NCBI RefSeq assembly: GCF_014697575.1
Contig: NZ_JACJSC010000002.1
Coordinates: 62,001-126,000, forward strand
Direction: 5' to 3'
DNA length: 64,000 nt
Origin: Planktothrix sp. FACHB-1365
GTDB taxonomy: Bacteria; Cyanobacteriota; Cyanobacteriia; Cyanobacteriales; Microcoleaceae
Numbering within the stretch: position 1 is the first letter of the stretch; the number at the start of each line of letters is the position of its first letter. Below, piece by piece: positions 1-8,438 of the stretch. The notes under the pieces are model-generated. The model saw only the letters and a list, made by a program, of their open reading frames with translations, was not told the DNA's origin and did not search any database. A program made the position numbers and the translations under genes.

Positions 1-2
1 GA

Positions 3-143
3 GAAGGCTCTACAGCCCAACAATGGGTAAATTTGTCCCAACAGGGTTGGGAAACGCGGGCTATTGTTCAGCACGCCATTCAAAAGATGGAACAGCAAGA
101 GCAAGAATTTGAAGATCAGATTTGTCAACCGTTAGTAGCGTGA
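3..143 (+). CDS. C-terminal end of an unidentified protein (partial)
   Basis: An open frame runs in from the left edge and stops at TGA 141-143. It gives 46 residues that are rich in Gln and Glu and end in CQPLVA. The last 30 residues look like an amphipathic helix (QQEQEFEDQ). The frame has no start inside the window, so this is the 3' end of a gene that begins outside. I do not recognise the family from this tail. The reading frame is open throughout, and the next gene lies about 135 bases downstream. Confidence 0.5.
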   Translation, partial: EGSTAQQWVNLSQQGWETRAIVQHAIQKMEQQEQEFEDQICQPLVA

Positions 144-278
144 AAAATGGCCCATTTTTTGATGAGAATATCTTATCGATAAATTTCTTTACAAAACATA
201 AAGAAAAACTATAGATTTGTTCTCAATGCCGGGGGGAAAGTGCCCCCTAAATTCCTTGTTTTCTGGTTTGATTACCTC

Positions 279-740
279 ATGCCTCACGTTGTCTTAGTTC
301 AGCCACAAATCCCACCCAATACCGGGAATATCGCTCGTACCTGTGCAGCTACCTGTACCCAATTACACTTAGTCGGGCCATTAGGATTTGAAATTAGCGA
401 TCGCTACCTGAAGCGAGCAGGTTTAGATTATTGGCCCTATGTTTCCTTAACCTATCATCCCGATTTCTTCACCTTTGAGACCTATCATCAACAACACAGT
501 GGACGTTTGCTGGGATTTAGTACCAGAGGTGCTTCCAACTATGCCCAGTTTCAGTTTCAAGATTCAGACTGGCTACTGTTTGGAAGTGAAACCACAGGAC
601 TTCCCCCCGATGTGTTGGACGCTTGCACCGCAACCGTTTATATTCCAATGGCCCAGCCCGGAGTTCGGAGCTTGAATCTCTCCGTGAGTGTTGCCATTAG
701 TTTATTTGAAGCCCGCAGACAATTGGGTTACTTTGCCTAA
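279..740 (+). CDS. trmL: tRNA (cytidine(34)-2'-O)-methyltransferase, SPOUT family
   Basis: The protein should 2'-O-methylate the wobble nucleotide of tRNA-Leu in the cytoplasm, using S-adenosylmethionine. It is a short SPOUT (alpha/beta-knot) enzyme of 153 residues, close to the usual length of about 155. The N-terminus MPHVVLVQPQIPPNTGN is the family's first strand and NTGN motif. GSETTGLP (motif 2) and RSLNLSVSVAISLFE (motif 3, the knot with the Asn-Leu-Ser turn) are both present. The frame is open from a GTG at 240, but homology begins exactly at the ATG at 279, so that start is preferred. It stands alone between spacers. Confidence 0.92.
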   Translation: MPHVVLVQPQIPPNTGNIARTCAATCTQLHLVGPLGFEISDRYLKRAGLDYWPYVSLTYHPDFFTFETYHQQHSGRLLGFSTRGASNYAQFQFQDSDWLLFGSETTGLPPDVLDACTATVYIPMAQPGVRSLNLSVSVAISLFEARRQLGYFA

Positions 741-1275
741 AATCGGTGAATCAAAACCCCTGGTTTTAGGAAAAATTTCTGTGATAACTTTTTTTTATAA
801 ATACCCGGATTCAATTGACCCCCAACAGTGATAGATTTTATTCATCTAAACGGGTGTTTTTTTGCCCGGGTCAAAAAAGCCCAAACCCTTAATTGAACTC
901 GATCTGAGGTTCTTCACCGTTAATTTGCGAGGCATCTGACAAGCTAATCTCCATAAATTCAAGGGATTCCATTCCTATTGTATTTCTGGTAGAAACTGGT
1001 GTAGATTCTCATCTGGACTCTTGTAACAGAGTTCACTTAATCTTTAAAGTTCCTCGACCCTCAAGGGTTATTGTTGTTAAGAACGTTAGTTTTCAGGGTT
1101 TGCCTTTCTATGGAACTTTCGCTTTTCTTGCCGAAATTGAAAAAGCAAGGTAATCTGACGTAATCAGGATTATTGTCAGTGATTTCAATCAATCATTAAT
1201 GTGATTAGATCTACTGATATTACGTTCTTGAGCGGTTCGAGGACAGTTCAGCGCTTCTCCATAGGAGGTCGTTCT
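741..1275. other. Long spacer upstream of the M23 hydrolase gene
   Basis: This stretch holds no gene I can support. A weak GC hairpin with a T-run (CGGG at about 851 against CCCG at about 865) may end transcription. A 27-codon minus-strand frame (889-972) lacks a convincing ribosome site. I looked for a c-di-AMP (ydaO) riboswitch, because such elements often precede wall hydrolase genes, and found none of its conserved blocks on either strand. Confidence 0.4.
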
Positions 1276-3438
1276 TTGAAAGGAACAGTTCCAAATCATG
1301 ATCAACCTGTTGCCATGCCTAATTTAGATTTAGATTCCGGTTTAGATTTAGATCAGAGTGCAACAGGGCAGACCAAACAACAGGTCTCACACTCTGGCAG
1401 TTATAAGGTTCGTACCTCTGTCGCATTTTTGGGTTTAGCCATTGCTTCTGGGATTCTCAGCAATCAAGCCAATGATTATGCCGTGGCGGCAGAGTTATCC
1501 AATCCTGATCCGAATCCAGCCTTGCAGTCATCTGCCGCGATGACCGATGCTTCTCCCAATCAAGTCAATATGAGCTCTGGGGAACAAGCATCTCAATCGG
1601 AGTGGCAGCCGTCCCTGTTACGAACCGTTTCCCGTCTCAATGCAGGCGAGAACGTTGTCAACAGCAGCAGTCAATCTCCTGATGTCGGGCTAGAAAAATC
1701 GGATCGAACCGATGTAGAAGCAGTTTCTACACCAGAGTCTCAGCCTAGTGTTTCCTCGGAATCGTTGCCTCAATCGGTTACACTGAACGAATCTCATCCC
1801 CCATCCATTGGGCAGATTCGTCCCTCCCATGAAGTTGAAACCTCAGCAACTCAGAACTCTTTAGATCCATCGGTGGAGGTTTCAGAAACGCCCTCTGAAG
1901 CAACTCAGGAATTGCAGCCCAACCATACGGCTGAGGGGAATTCCTTAGATACGCTCTCCCAAGAGATGTCTGGAGCGTTTGTGATTCCGACCGATGCGAG
2001 TAACCCAACCGTTACAGAAGTTTATCAGGTGGGTTCGGGTGACACCTTAGATCGGATTGCTACACTGCACAATGTTTCTGTAGATGCCCTGATCAAGGCA
2101 AATCAACTAACAGATCCCAATGTTCTTAGTGTTCATCAAAGTCTAAAAATTCCTAAGCAACTGGCGAGTAGTTTTTCTAGCAGTCCATCTTCTCCGGTAC
2201 CGAATTCTGGGCCAGATTCTCAGATTCGTTTAGAGGCTTCCCCCTCTTCACAACAGCTTTCCCCAACCACAGACTTAAGTGCTTTAGGCGGGAGATTACC
2301 TCAAGCCGTACTTCCAGCCGTCATTCCCTCAGAACTCAATAGCAAGGGTTCTTCAGTCACCGATTTTCCGAAGGAAGCGGTTGCCACCTTGAGTTCAATT
2401 CCGACCCACAGCACTTTAAATCAGCTATCGTTAAACCAATTAGCTTCCCGTGCGGTCAATGGAGTTGAGTCTCCTACTCCCGTTGCGGCTGAAGCGGTTT
2501 CCATTCCTGTTGAAGCAGAAAAACCTTCCCTGTCTCAACAGATGGCTGTTCAACAGGTTTCTGTCCGTAAATCAGAAGCCGTCAACAAGTTGTACTCGGA
2601 TCGCCTGAGATCTGAAGTAGAACGCCTGCGAGAGGAATATAAAGCCCAGAGTGGCTATCAGGTGATGAATGTATCCTTAGAGCCAGGTGAAGAGTCAACG
2701 GTTAAAACCTTAACCTCGGTGACCACGGCTGCTGCACATCGGCAAAAACGGATTAATCCTGAGTTCAATCCTCAAGCGTATTCCCAGCAGCAAAAAGCCA
2801 CTCAAGTTGAACAGAACTTATCTGCTCAACAGTTGGCGCAAGTGTCTCGGAATGCCAATAGAACTCCATCAACTCAACTGCAACCGGAGTCCAGACGTTC
2901 GGTGGTGGCTACGGCTCCCATCGGGGCTAAAGGCTACGATCCTTTAAATAACCCGACCTTGGGTCAGATGGTTTCTCCGCAGTTACCGCCTCTGCCTGGG
3001 CCAGATGCTTACTTGCCGAATGGTTCCATGCGCTTCAATGGCTATGCTTGGCCTGCTGCTGGGATTCTGTCTTCTCCCTATGGTTGGCGCTGGGGACGGA
3101 TGCACCGGGGAATTGATATTGCTGGCCCTATCGGAACCCCGATTTTTGCGGCGGCTCCTGGGGTTGTGACCTATGCAGGATGGAATGATGGCGGTTATGG
3201 CAATTTAGTCGAAATTGAACATCCCGACGGCAGTTTAACCGTTTACGCCCACAATGATCGCGTCCTGGTCAACGAAGGCCAAAAAGTGGCTCAAGGGGAG
3301 CAAATCTCCGAGATGGGAACTACAGGTCGCAGTACAGGGCCGCACCTGCACTTTGAAATTCATCCCAAGGGAGAAGGTGCGGTTAACCCGATTGCCTTCT
3401 TGCCTCCCGACAGTTCAATGGTGTCTCAGAATTATTAG
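1276..3438 (+). CDS. LysM and M23-peptidase (LytM/NlpD-like) cell-wall hydrolase or hydrolase activator
   Basis: This is a secreted or periplasmic protein acting on peptidoglycan. A hydrophobic segment near residues 45-65 (VAFLGLAIASGILSN) is the export signal or anchor. A long low-complexity Ser/Pro/Glu linker follows, with one LysM domain at about 250-293 (YQVGSGDTLDRIA...SLKIP) that binds glycan. The M23 domain fills about 590-710. Its zinc ligands are visible: HxxxD at H610/D614 (HRGIDI) and HLH at 690-692, so it looks catalytically intact. The frame is open from a GTG at 1201, but a perfect AGGAGG at 1263-1268 sits 7 bases before a TTG at 1276, which I take as the start. ATG 1315 is a further option. 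A terminator hairpin follows at 3495. Confidence 0.88.
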   Translation: MKGTVPNHDQPVAMPNLDLDSGLDLDQSATGQTKQQVSHSGSYKVRTSVAFLGLAIASGILSNQANDYAVAAELSNPDPNPALQSSAAMTDASPNQVNMSSGEQASQSEWQPSLLRTVSRLNAGENVVNSSSQSPDVGLEKSDRTDVEAVSTPESQPSVSSESLPQSVTLNESHPPSIGQIRPSHEVETSATQNSLDPSVEVSETPSEATQELQPNHTAEGNSLDTLSQEMSGAFVIPTDASNPTVTEVYQVGSGDTLDRIATLHNVSVDALIKANQLTDPNVLSVHQSLKIPKQLASSFSSSPSSPVPNSGPDSQIRLEASPSSQQLSPTTDLSALGGRLPQAVLPAVIPSELNSKGSSVTDFPKEAVATLSSIPTHSTLNQLSLNQLASRAVNGVESPTPVAAEAVSIPVEAEKPSLSQQMAVQQVSVRKSEAVNKLYSDRLRSEVERLREEYKAQSGYQVMNVSLEPGEESTVKTLTSVTTAAAHRQKRINPEFNPQAYSQQQKATQVEQNLSAQQLAQVSRNANRTPSTQLQPESRRSVVATAPIGAKGYDPLNNPTLGQMVSPQLPPLPGPDAYLPNGSMRFNGYAWPAAGILSSPYGWRWGRMHRGIDIAGPIGTPIFAAAPGVVTYAGWNDGGYGNLVEIEHPDGSLTVYAHNDRVLVNEGQKVAQGEQISEMGTTGRSTGPHLHFEIHPKGEGAVNPIAFLPPDSSMVSQNY

Positions 3439-3494
3439 GTAGAGGTTCAGGGTTGACCGTTGAGGGTTGACCGTTGCCCAATCTCTGATTCCTT

Positions 3495-3531
3495 AAACCC
3501 CCTCAAAAAACTTTAAACAGGGGGTTTACTT
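3495..3531 (+). terminator. Rho-independent terminator behind the M23 gene
   Basis: AAACCCCCT (3495-3503) pairs perfectly with AGGGGGTTT (3519-3527) around a 15-base A-rich loop. The T-run that follows is short. It lies 57 bases after the stop codon and just before the tRNA gene. Confidence 0.7.
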
Positions 3532-3575
3532 TTGGGAACAAGTTGTGCTATATTAATAAATCGTGAATCAATCAA

Positions 3576-3648
3576 GGCTCAGTAGCTCAGTGGTTAGAGC
3601 AGGGGACTCATAAGCCCAAGGTCGCAGGTTCAAATCCCGCCTGAGCCA
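3576..3648 (+). tRNA. tRNA-Met (CAU anticodon), elongator type
   Basis: The cloverleaf is 73 nt. The acceptor arm GGCTCAG pairs with CTGAGCC, followed by discriminator A. The D arm is GCTC/GAGC, the anticodon loop is CTCATAA with CAT, and the T loop is TTCAAAT. A fully paired first acceptor pair (G-C) argues for elongator rather than initiator tRNA. The 3' CCA is not encoded, as is usual in cyanobacteria. The anticodon stem is weak: its first and last positions (G-A, A-G) do not pair, and the T stem has an A-C at its middle. A TATATT -10-like box lies at 3549-3554, and a terminator follows at 3692. Confidence 0.9.
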
Positions 3649-3691
3649 TGTCAACGAAATGGTATAAGCCTCTGGTGTAGAGCATTGAGTC

Positions 3692-3715
3692 AGTCAGGTC
3701 AGGGCTGACTTTTTT
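3692..3715 (+). terminator. Terminator behind tRNA-Met
   Basis: AGTCAG (3692-3697) and CTGACT (3705-3710) form a 6-bp stem with a 7-base loop. The run of T at 3710-3715 follows directly, which is the classic intrinsic form. Confidence 0.75.
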
Positions 3716-3752
3716 AACAAATCTTGTCTAACTGTACTCATTTCGAGTATGA

Positions 3753-3810
3753 TATAATTGTAATAAATTGTAAAACAATCAAAAAATTAGGATTAACACT
3801 ATCCTAATTT
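3753..3810 (+). promoter_or_regulatory. Candidate -10 box and leader hairpin of the peroxiredoxin gene
   Basis: A consensus TATAAT lies at 3753-3758. Downstream, in what would be the 5' leader, AAATTAGGAT (3784-3793) pairs perfectly with ATCCTAATTT (3801-3810) around a 7-base loop, ending 44 bases before the start codon. No good -35 box is visible. The hairpin could stabilise the message or attenuate it; which one is not decidable from the sequence. Confidence 0.4.
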
Positions 3811-3854
3811 TATTGAAGGAAACTTTACTATCGTCAGTTTAAGGAGTATTATTC

Positions 3855-4448
<594 letters not shown>

Positions 4449-4475
4449 GATTATTCCCGACAAAAAACCATTCAC

Positions 4476-4508
4476 AACCCGTCTTAACAATTGTGTGAAG
4501 GCGGGTTT
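4476..4508 (+). terminator. Terminator behind the 2-Cys peroxiredoxin gene
   Basis: AACCCGTCTT (4476-4485) pairs with AAGGCGGGTT (4498-4507), a 10-bp stem with one G-T pair and a loop of about 12 bases. The T-run is short (TTT, then TCTATTTT). Confidence 0.7.
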
Positions 4509-4563
4509 ACTCTATTTTATAAGATTGTTTTAAACTGGGAAGAGTAATCAACAACAAACTCTT

Positions 4564-5121
4564 ATGCTGACTTCTAACGATTTTACAGGTTTAATTAATC
4601 GCCGATTTTGGAATAACTTTTTTCCGATCCCCGCCACCAGTAATTTAGAGTTGGGGATGAAAACCCCTGATTTTGCATTACCCGATATTACCAATGGTCA
4701 ATTAATTCGGCTGTCTCAGTTTCGAGGCGATCGCCCTGTAATTTTGGCTTTTACCCGCATTTTTACAGAAAAACAATATTGTCCTTTTTGTTATCCCCAT
4801 ATTAAAGCCCTGAACGAACACTATGAAGAATTTGTTCAACGGGGAGTGGAAGTGTTAATGATTACGAGTACCGATGAACGTCAAAGCAAAATTGTCGTCA
4901 AAGATCTAGGATTAAAAATGCCATTGCTAAGTGATCCAAGCTGTGGCATTTTTGGATTGTATCAAGTAGGACAAGCTTTGGGTGCACCCTTACCTGCTCA
5001 ATTTGTTTTAGATCAAAAGGGTATTTTGAAATATAAACATTTGTTTTCTTTTTTGGATCACAATGCCAGTATTAAAACCTTACTAGAAGTTATTGATCCT
5101 CTCGCAACTCAAACAGTTTAA
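4564..5121 (+). CDS. AhpC/TSA-family peroxiredoxin-like protein with a CPFC motif
   Basis: The 185-residue protein has a thioredoxin fold. A 30-residue N-terminal extension is followed by TPDFALPDITNG, the usual start of AhpC/TSA domains. Cysteines C73 and C76 lie in YCPFCYPH, a CxxC arrangement like a thiol-disulfide redoxin rather than the single peroxidatic Cys of 2-Cys enzymes. A third Cys is at C127 (DPSCGIFGLY). The likely role is thiol-based peroxide or disulfide reduction in the cytosol; the substrate cannot be read. It sits 115 bases behind the 2-Cys peroxiredoxin gene with a terminator between, so it is transcribed separately. Its last 32 bases overlap the convergent gene 5090-5734. 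Confidence 0.85.
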   Translation: MLTSNDFTGLINRRFWNNFFPIPATSNLELGMKTPDFALPDITNGQLIRLSQFRGDRPVILAFTRIFTEKQYCPFCYPHIKALNEHYEEFVQRGVEVLMITSTDERQSKIVVKDLGLKMPLLSDPSCGIFGLYQVGQALGAPLPAQFVLDQKGILKYKHLFSFLDHNASIKTLLEVIDPLATQTV

Positions 5122-5734
5122 AATCGGTGACTAAACAAACTGGATTACCCTGTTGATCATAACCCCAATAGGAGGGATAACACCCTTCTCCCCAACCGGA
5201 ATGAAAGGCAATAATATTCAATCCGGTTGATTCTTCTAAGCAGAAATTTGCCCAATCCCAAGTATCCAGATAGGTTTGATCTAAGGTTTGATCTAAGTGA
5301 TGATAATAGGTTTCAAACTCAGTTGGTGACAGGGAAGATAGCCGTTGAACAACTTCGCCATCCATAAAACATCCGGTTCCTGAATCCACAGGATAACCCC
5401 ATTCTGACTCTCCCTGAAAACAGGCTGCTAATTCCCATGTTACCGCAGGTTGATCGTGAAGGACTAACATTGCACAGGCAACTCTTTGCTCTTTTCGGTC
5501 ATGGAATGTGGCAATACTGAGTTTAACCGGATAACGACCTACGGGCAGGGGTTGAGTCAAACACAGATGAGGATTAAGGGTCACTAAAGGATCACAAACG
5601 GCAATTTTTCCAGTGGTTACCACTAATTCACCGATGGTCTGAACAGAATAGGTGACTTGATCTGTCTGGTGATCAAGGGGGGTTGGGAACCAATAACCAG
5701 TTGGAAATGCTTGGGTCAAGTCGGTGGGGTTCAT
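5090..5734 (-). CDS. DUF4241-type protein of unknown function
   Basis: The protein is 214 residues, soluble, with no signal peptide or membrane segment. Several blocks resemble the DUF4241 family: LPVGRYPVKLSIA, an acidic middle with SGTGCFMD, and a C-terminal HSGWGEGCYPSYWGYD segment followed by VTDFKLF. No catalytic role is known to me for that family. The start ATG has AAAGG just upstream. The 3' end overlaps the 3' end of the peroxiredoxin-like gene by 32 bases on the opposite strand, an unusually tight convergent arrangement. The family assignment is from memory of these blocks. Confidence 0.75.
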   Translation of the reverse strand: MNPTDLTQAFPTGYWFPTPLDHQTDQVTYSVQTIGELVVTTGKIAVCDPLVTLNPHLCLTQPLPVGRYPVKLSIATFHDRKEQRVACAMLVLHDQPAVTWELAACFQGESEWGYPVDSGTGCFMDGEVVQRLSSLSPTEFETYYHHLDQTLDQTYLDTWDWANFCLEESTGLNIIAFHSGWGEGCYPSYWGYDQQGNPVCLVTDFKLFELREDQ

Positions 5735-6117
5735 CCTTTCTACCTGCCTTCTAAGAGAAAATTTGATAATTTGTGCTTTTACTTTTAAAGGAAACCGTTT
5801 TTAGGTGTAAAGTTCGGTTGTCATTGTAACGAATTATGGGTAAATTTTAGACATTGACAGAAATATTCAACAGTTCTATGATGATGTGTTTTACCTAATG
5901 CAGAGTCAGGTGTTGTAAACAGGAGAAGCATTTAGGCAAACAATAAGGAAAACAACAAAAACTCTCTGACTGAATGTTATGCTGAACAGCAAACGATCAT
6001 CAGTGCAGGAACATAGAAATTACTGGATGATTAACTTTTTATTTTCTCATCCCCTTGATGGCAATTGGCTGCGTTCAATAAGCGTTAATACTTATTAAAT
6101 TTTCTCAACCTTAATTT
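5735..6117. other. Spacer with the promoter and long leader of the acyltransferase gene
   Basis: Apart from the promoter at 5854-5882, I see no gene or repeat in this 383-base stretch. If transcription starts near 5889, the leader of the acyltransferase message is about 230 bases. Confidence 0.4.
5854..5882 (+). promoter_or_regulatory. Consensus sigma-70 promoter
   Basis: TTGACA (5854-5859) and TATGAT (5877-5882) are 17 bases apart, the ideal spacing. The promoter points to the acyltransferase gene at 6118. Confidence 0.55.
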
Positions 6118-7467
6118 ATGGTTAATCTGATTACCAATATACAACCCACCCTAGATTTTATTCCTCCTAATTTTAATCCGTTTGTGGTAAAAATCTGCCA
6201 GTGGGGAATTCCATTTTGGATTAAATGGAAAACGCCGTTAGTAGAGATTAAAGGAGAAAAAATTGAACGCTTAGTGAATCTTTATCAACAGTTTCAAAGC
6301 GGAAAAATTCGATTTTTATTAGCGTTTCGTCATCCTAATACGGATGATCCGTTTTGTATGAGTCAATTGTTATGGCGATTTGTTCCTGAAACTGCGAAAC
6401 AACAGGGAATTGCTTTATCTCATCCAATTCATGCTCATTTTATGTATGATCGGGGTATTCCCTTATGGGCGGGACAATTTGTGACTTGGTTATTTCCAAA
6501 GTTAGGAGGAACGTCAATTTTAAGGGGAAAAGTTGATCGATTAGGATTACGTTCTGCAAGAGATTTATTTCTAACCGGTCAATTTCCCTTAGCTGCTGCA
6601 CCGGAAGGCGCAACGAATGGGCATAATCAAAGTATTAGTCCTTTAGAACCTGGAATTGCTCAATTAGGATTTTGGTGTGTAGAAGATTTAGAAAAAGCAG
6701 AACGAACAGAAGAGGTTTATTTAGTTCCCATTGGAATTCAATATTTTTATCTTCAAGATAATTGGCAAGATTTAGAAAGATTAATTTCACAATTAGAAAA
6801 AGATTGTAACTTACCTCAAAAAACTGAAGAATTAACAACTCAGTCTCTCTATAGCCGTTTAATGCGATTAGGAAACTATCTATTAGACACGATGGAAAAT
6901 TTTTATCGTCAATTTTATCATCGTAGCATTCCTCAAGATGAAACCCTTGATTTTTCAGACCGTTTGAAACGATTATTAGATATTGCGTTAACTGTTTCTG
7001 AAGAATATTTTAATCTGAAACCAACGGGAGATTTGAGCAGTCGTTGTCGTCGTTTAGAACAAGCAGGTTGGGATTGTATTTATCGATATAATCTTAAAGG
7101 AAATGATAACTGGTCGGCGGTAGAATTGGGATTAGCGGATCGGGTGGCAATTGAAGCGAGTTTGAGAATGTGGAATATGAGATTAGTGGAAAGTTTTGTG
7201 GCGGTAACGGGTCGTTATATTCGAGAAAATCCCACGTTTGATCGGTTTGCAGAAACAACTTTAATTGTTTGGAGAATGATCAATCAGTTAAAAGGCAACA
7301 CTTCGATTAAACCTCCTAATTTAGGAAAAAAAAGAGCTAAATTAACCGTCGGAGAACCGATTTCTGTCAGTCAAAAATGGTCAGATTATCAAACAAATCG
7401 TCGTCAAGCGGTTGCGAATTTAACTCAAGATTTACAGAATGCTTTAGAACAGATGATTGAGCATTAA
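6118..7467 (+). CDS. PlsC-like glycerolipid acyltransferase
   Basis: The 449-residue protein carries an acyltransferase core in its first half. The catalytic HxxxxD motif is RHPNTDD (H72, D77), and the substrate motif is APEGATNGHN (E163, G164). It therefore most likely transfers a fatty acyl chain to a glycerol-phosphate-type acceptor at the cytoplasmic membrane face. It is longer than a standard PlsC of about 240 residues. The C-terminal half (about 210-449) is helical, without recognisable catalytic motifs, and such long forms are known in cyanobacteria. No neighbouring lipid genes confirm the acceptor. A consensus promoter lies 236 bases upstream. Confidence 0.8.
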   Translation: MVNLITNIQPTLDFIPPNFNPFVVKICQWGIPFWIKWKTPLVEIKGEKIERLVNLYQQFQSGKIRFLLAFRHPNTDDPFCMSQLLWRFVPETAKQQGIALSHPIHAHFMYDRGIPLWAGQFVTWLFPKLGGTSILRGKVDRLGLRSARDLFLTGQFPLAAAPEGATNGHNQSISPLEPGIAQLGFWCVEDLEKAERTEEVYLVPIGIQYFYLQDNWQDLERLISQLEKDCNLPQKTEELTTQSLYSRLMRLGNYLLDTMENFYRQFYHRSIPQDETLDFSDRLKRLLDIALTVSEEYFNLKPTGDLSSRCRRLEQAGWDCIYRYNLKGNDNWSAVELGLADRVAIEASLRMWNMRLVESFVAVTGRYIRENPTFDRFAETTLIVWRMINQLKGNTSIKPPNLGKKRAKLTVGEPISVSQKWSDYQTNRRQAVANLTQDLQNALEQMIEH

Positions 7468-7484
7468 ATTTCAAGTCATCGGAT

Positions 7485-7507
7485 GGGTGGGGAGAGCCCG
7501 CCCCTAC
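7485..7507. repeat. Degenerate GTAGGGGC-type palindrome
   Basis: On the minus strand this begins GTAGGGGCGGGC and folds back on CCCCACCC. It is a worn member of the palindrome family described at 8294, 28096 and 56395, placed 17 bases behind the acyltransferase stop codon. Confidence 0.55.
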
Positions 7508-7617
7508 ACACCGAAGGTTGTTTTTTTAGGGTTAATCATCGTAATCCTGCTTTTATACAATTCCTTTATACTTGCTATATAATAAATTAAGCCAACCTCA
7601 AATGAGGAGAAGTAAGA

Positions 7618-8277
7618 ATGTCAATTACCGCCGAACAACTAGAGGCTTTAATGCCCGATGGGACTCAGGTTGAAAGTAAGTATATAGAAATGGAAAGTAC
7701 GTTACATTATCTCCAGTTGGCGTTATTAGTATCTTGCTTAGAGTGGTTATGGAGAGACAGAACTGATTATTTTATTGGTGCAAATTTAACCATTTATTTT
7801 AGTCGTCAACAACTGAGAAATCGAGACTTTCGGGGGCCGGATTTTTTCTTGGTAAAAAATACTGATAAACGTCCGAGAAAATCTTGGGTGGTTTGGGAAG
7901 AAGGAGGGAAATATCCCGATTTAATTATTGAACTGCTTTCTAACTCAACGGCAGAAATTGATAAAACGACTAAAAAGAATTTATATCAAGATCGCTTTAG
8001 AACCCAGGAATATTTTTGGTTTTCTCCCGATGATTTAGAATTAGCAGGGTTTAAATTAGTCGGACAGGACTATGAAGAAATTATTCCGAATGCCACCGGA
8101 TTATTAGAAAGTGAAGTGTTAGGATTATGCCTGGGAATTTATCAAGAAAAACTACGATATTTTACCCCAGAAGGTGATCTTGTTTTGACTCCTGAAGAAG
8201 CGGCATTAGAAGCTCAAAATCGTGCTGAACGTTTAGCCGAACAATTACGATCTTTAGGCATCGAACCTATGTTATAG
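7618..8277 (+). CDS. Uma2-family (DUF820) PD-(D/E)XK nuclease-like protein
   Basis: Uma2 proteins are restriction-like nuclease folds found in many copies in cyanobacteria; their biological role is unsettled. Visible motifs are RGPDFFLV (D75), YPDLIIELLS (D101, E105) and the TQEYFWF strand. The first catalytic position and the usual lysine are less clear, so activity is uncertain. The C-terminal 40 residues (EEAALEAQNRAERLAEQLRSLG) form a predicted coiled coil typical of the group. The ribosome site GAGGAG lies 8 bases before ATG, and a TATAAT box lies at 7578-7583. A palindromic repeat follows the stop by 16 bases. A second Uma2 gene is at 54842. Confidence 0.88.
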   Translation: MSITAEQLEALMPDGTQVESKYIEMESTLHYLQLALLVSCLEWLWRDRTDYFIGANLTIYFSRQQLRNRDFRGPDFFLVKNTDKRPRKSWVVWEEGGKYPDLIIELLSNSTAEIDKTTKKNLYQDRFRTQEYFWFSPDDLELAGFKLVGQDYEEIIPNATGLLESEVLGLCLGIYQEKLRYFTPEGDLVLTPEEAALEAQNRAERLAEQLRSLGIEPML

Positions 8278-8293
8278 AAAGGTGTGATTAAAT

Positions 8294-8327
8294 CTTGTAG
8301 AGACGTTTCATGAAACGTCTCTACAAG
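8294..8327. repeat. 34-bp perfect palindrome, GTAGAGACG family
   Basis: The sequence CTTGTAGAGACGTTTCA is followed at once by its exact reverse complement. The core GTAGAGACG...CGTCTCTAC recurs at 12101, 12757 and 28096 with different inner bases. It lies 16 bases after the Uma2 stop. Confidence 0.9.
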
Positions 8328-8438
8328 TCTATCGGTTTCTGTATTAGTTCTCAAACCCTTGAGTGATGACCCCCTAACCTGCTATGGTGATTATTTGTAC
8401 CCTTAAGTTTCTTAGCAACATCCCTTATAAAATTTCCT

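Noticed and set aside
889-972. 27-codon minus-strand ORF (MESLEFMEISLSDASQ...) before the M23 gene
   Set aside because: The only ribosome-site-like bases touch the ATG, the frame is very short, and nothing nearby suggests a peptide-modifying system. It could be chance.
741-1275. Possible c-di-AMP (ydaO) riboswitch before the M23 hydrolase
   Set aside because: Checked because such switches often precede wall hydrolase genes, but the conserved GGGGAACC-type blocks and pseudoknot arms are absent on both strands.
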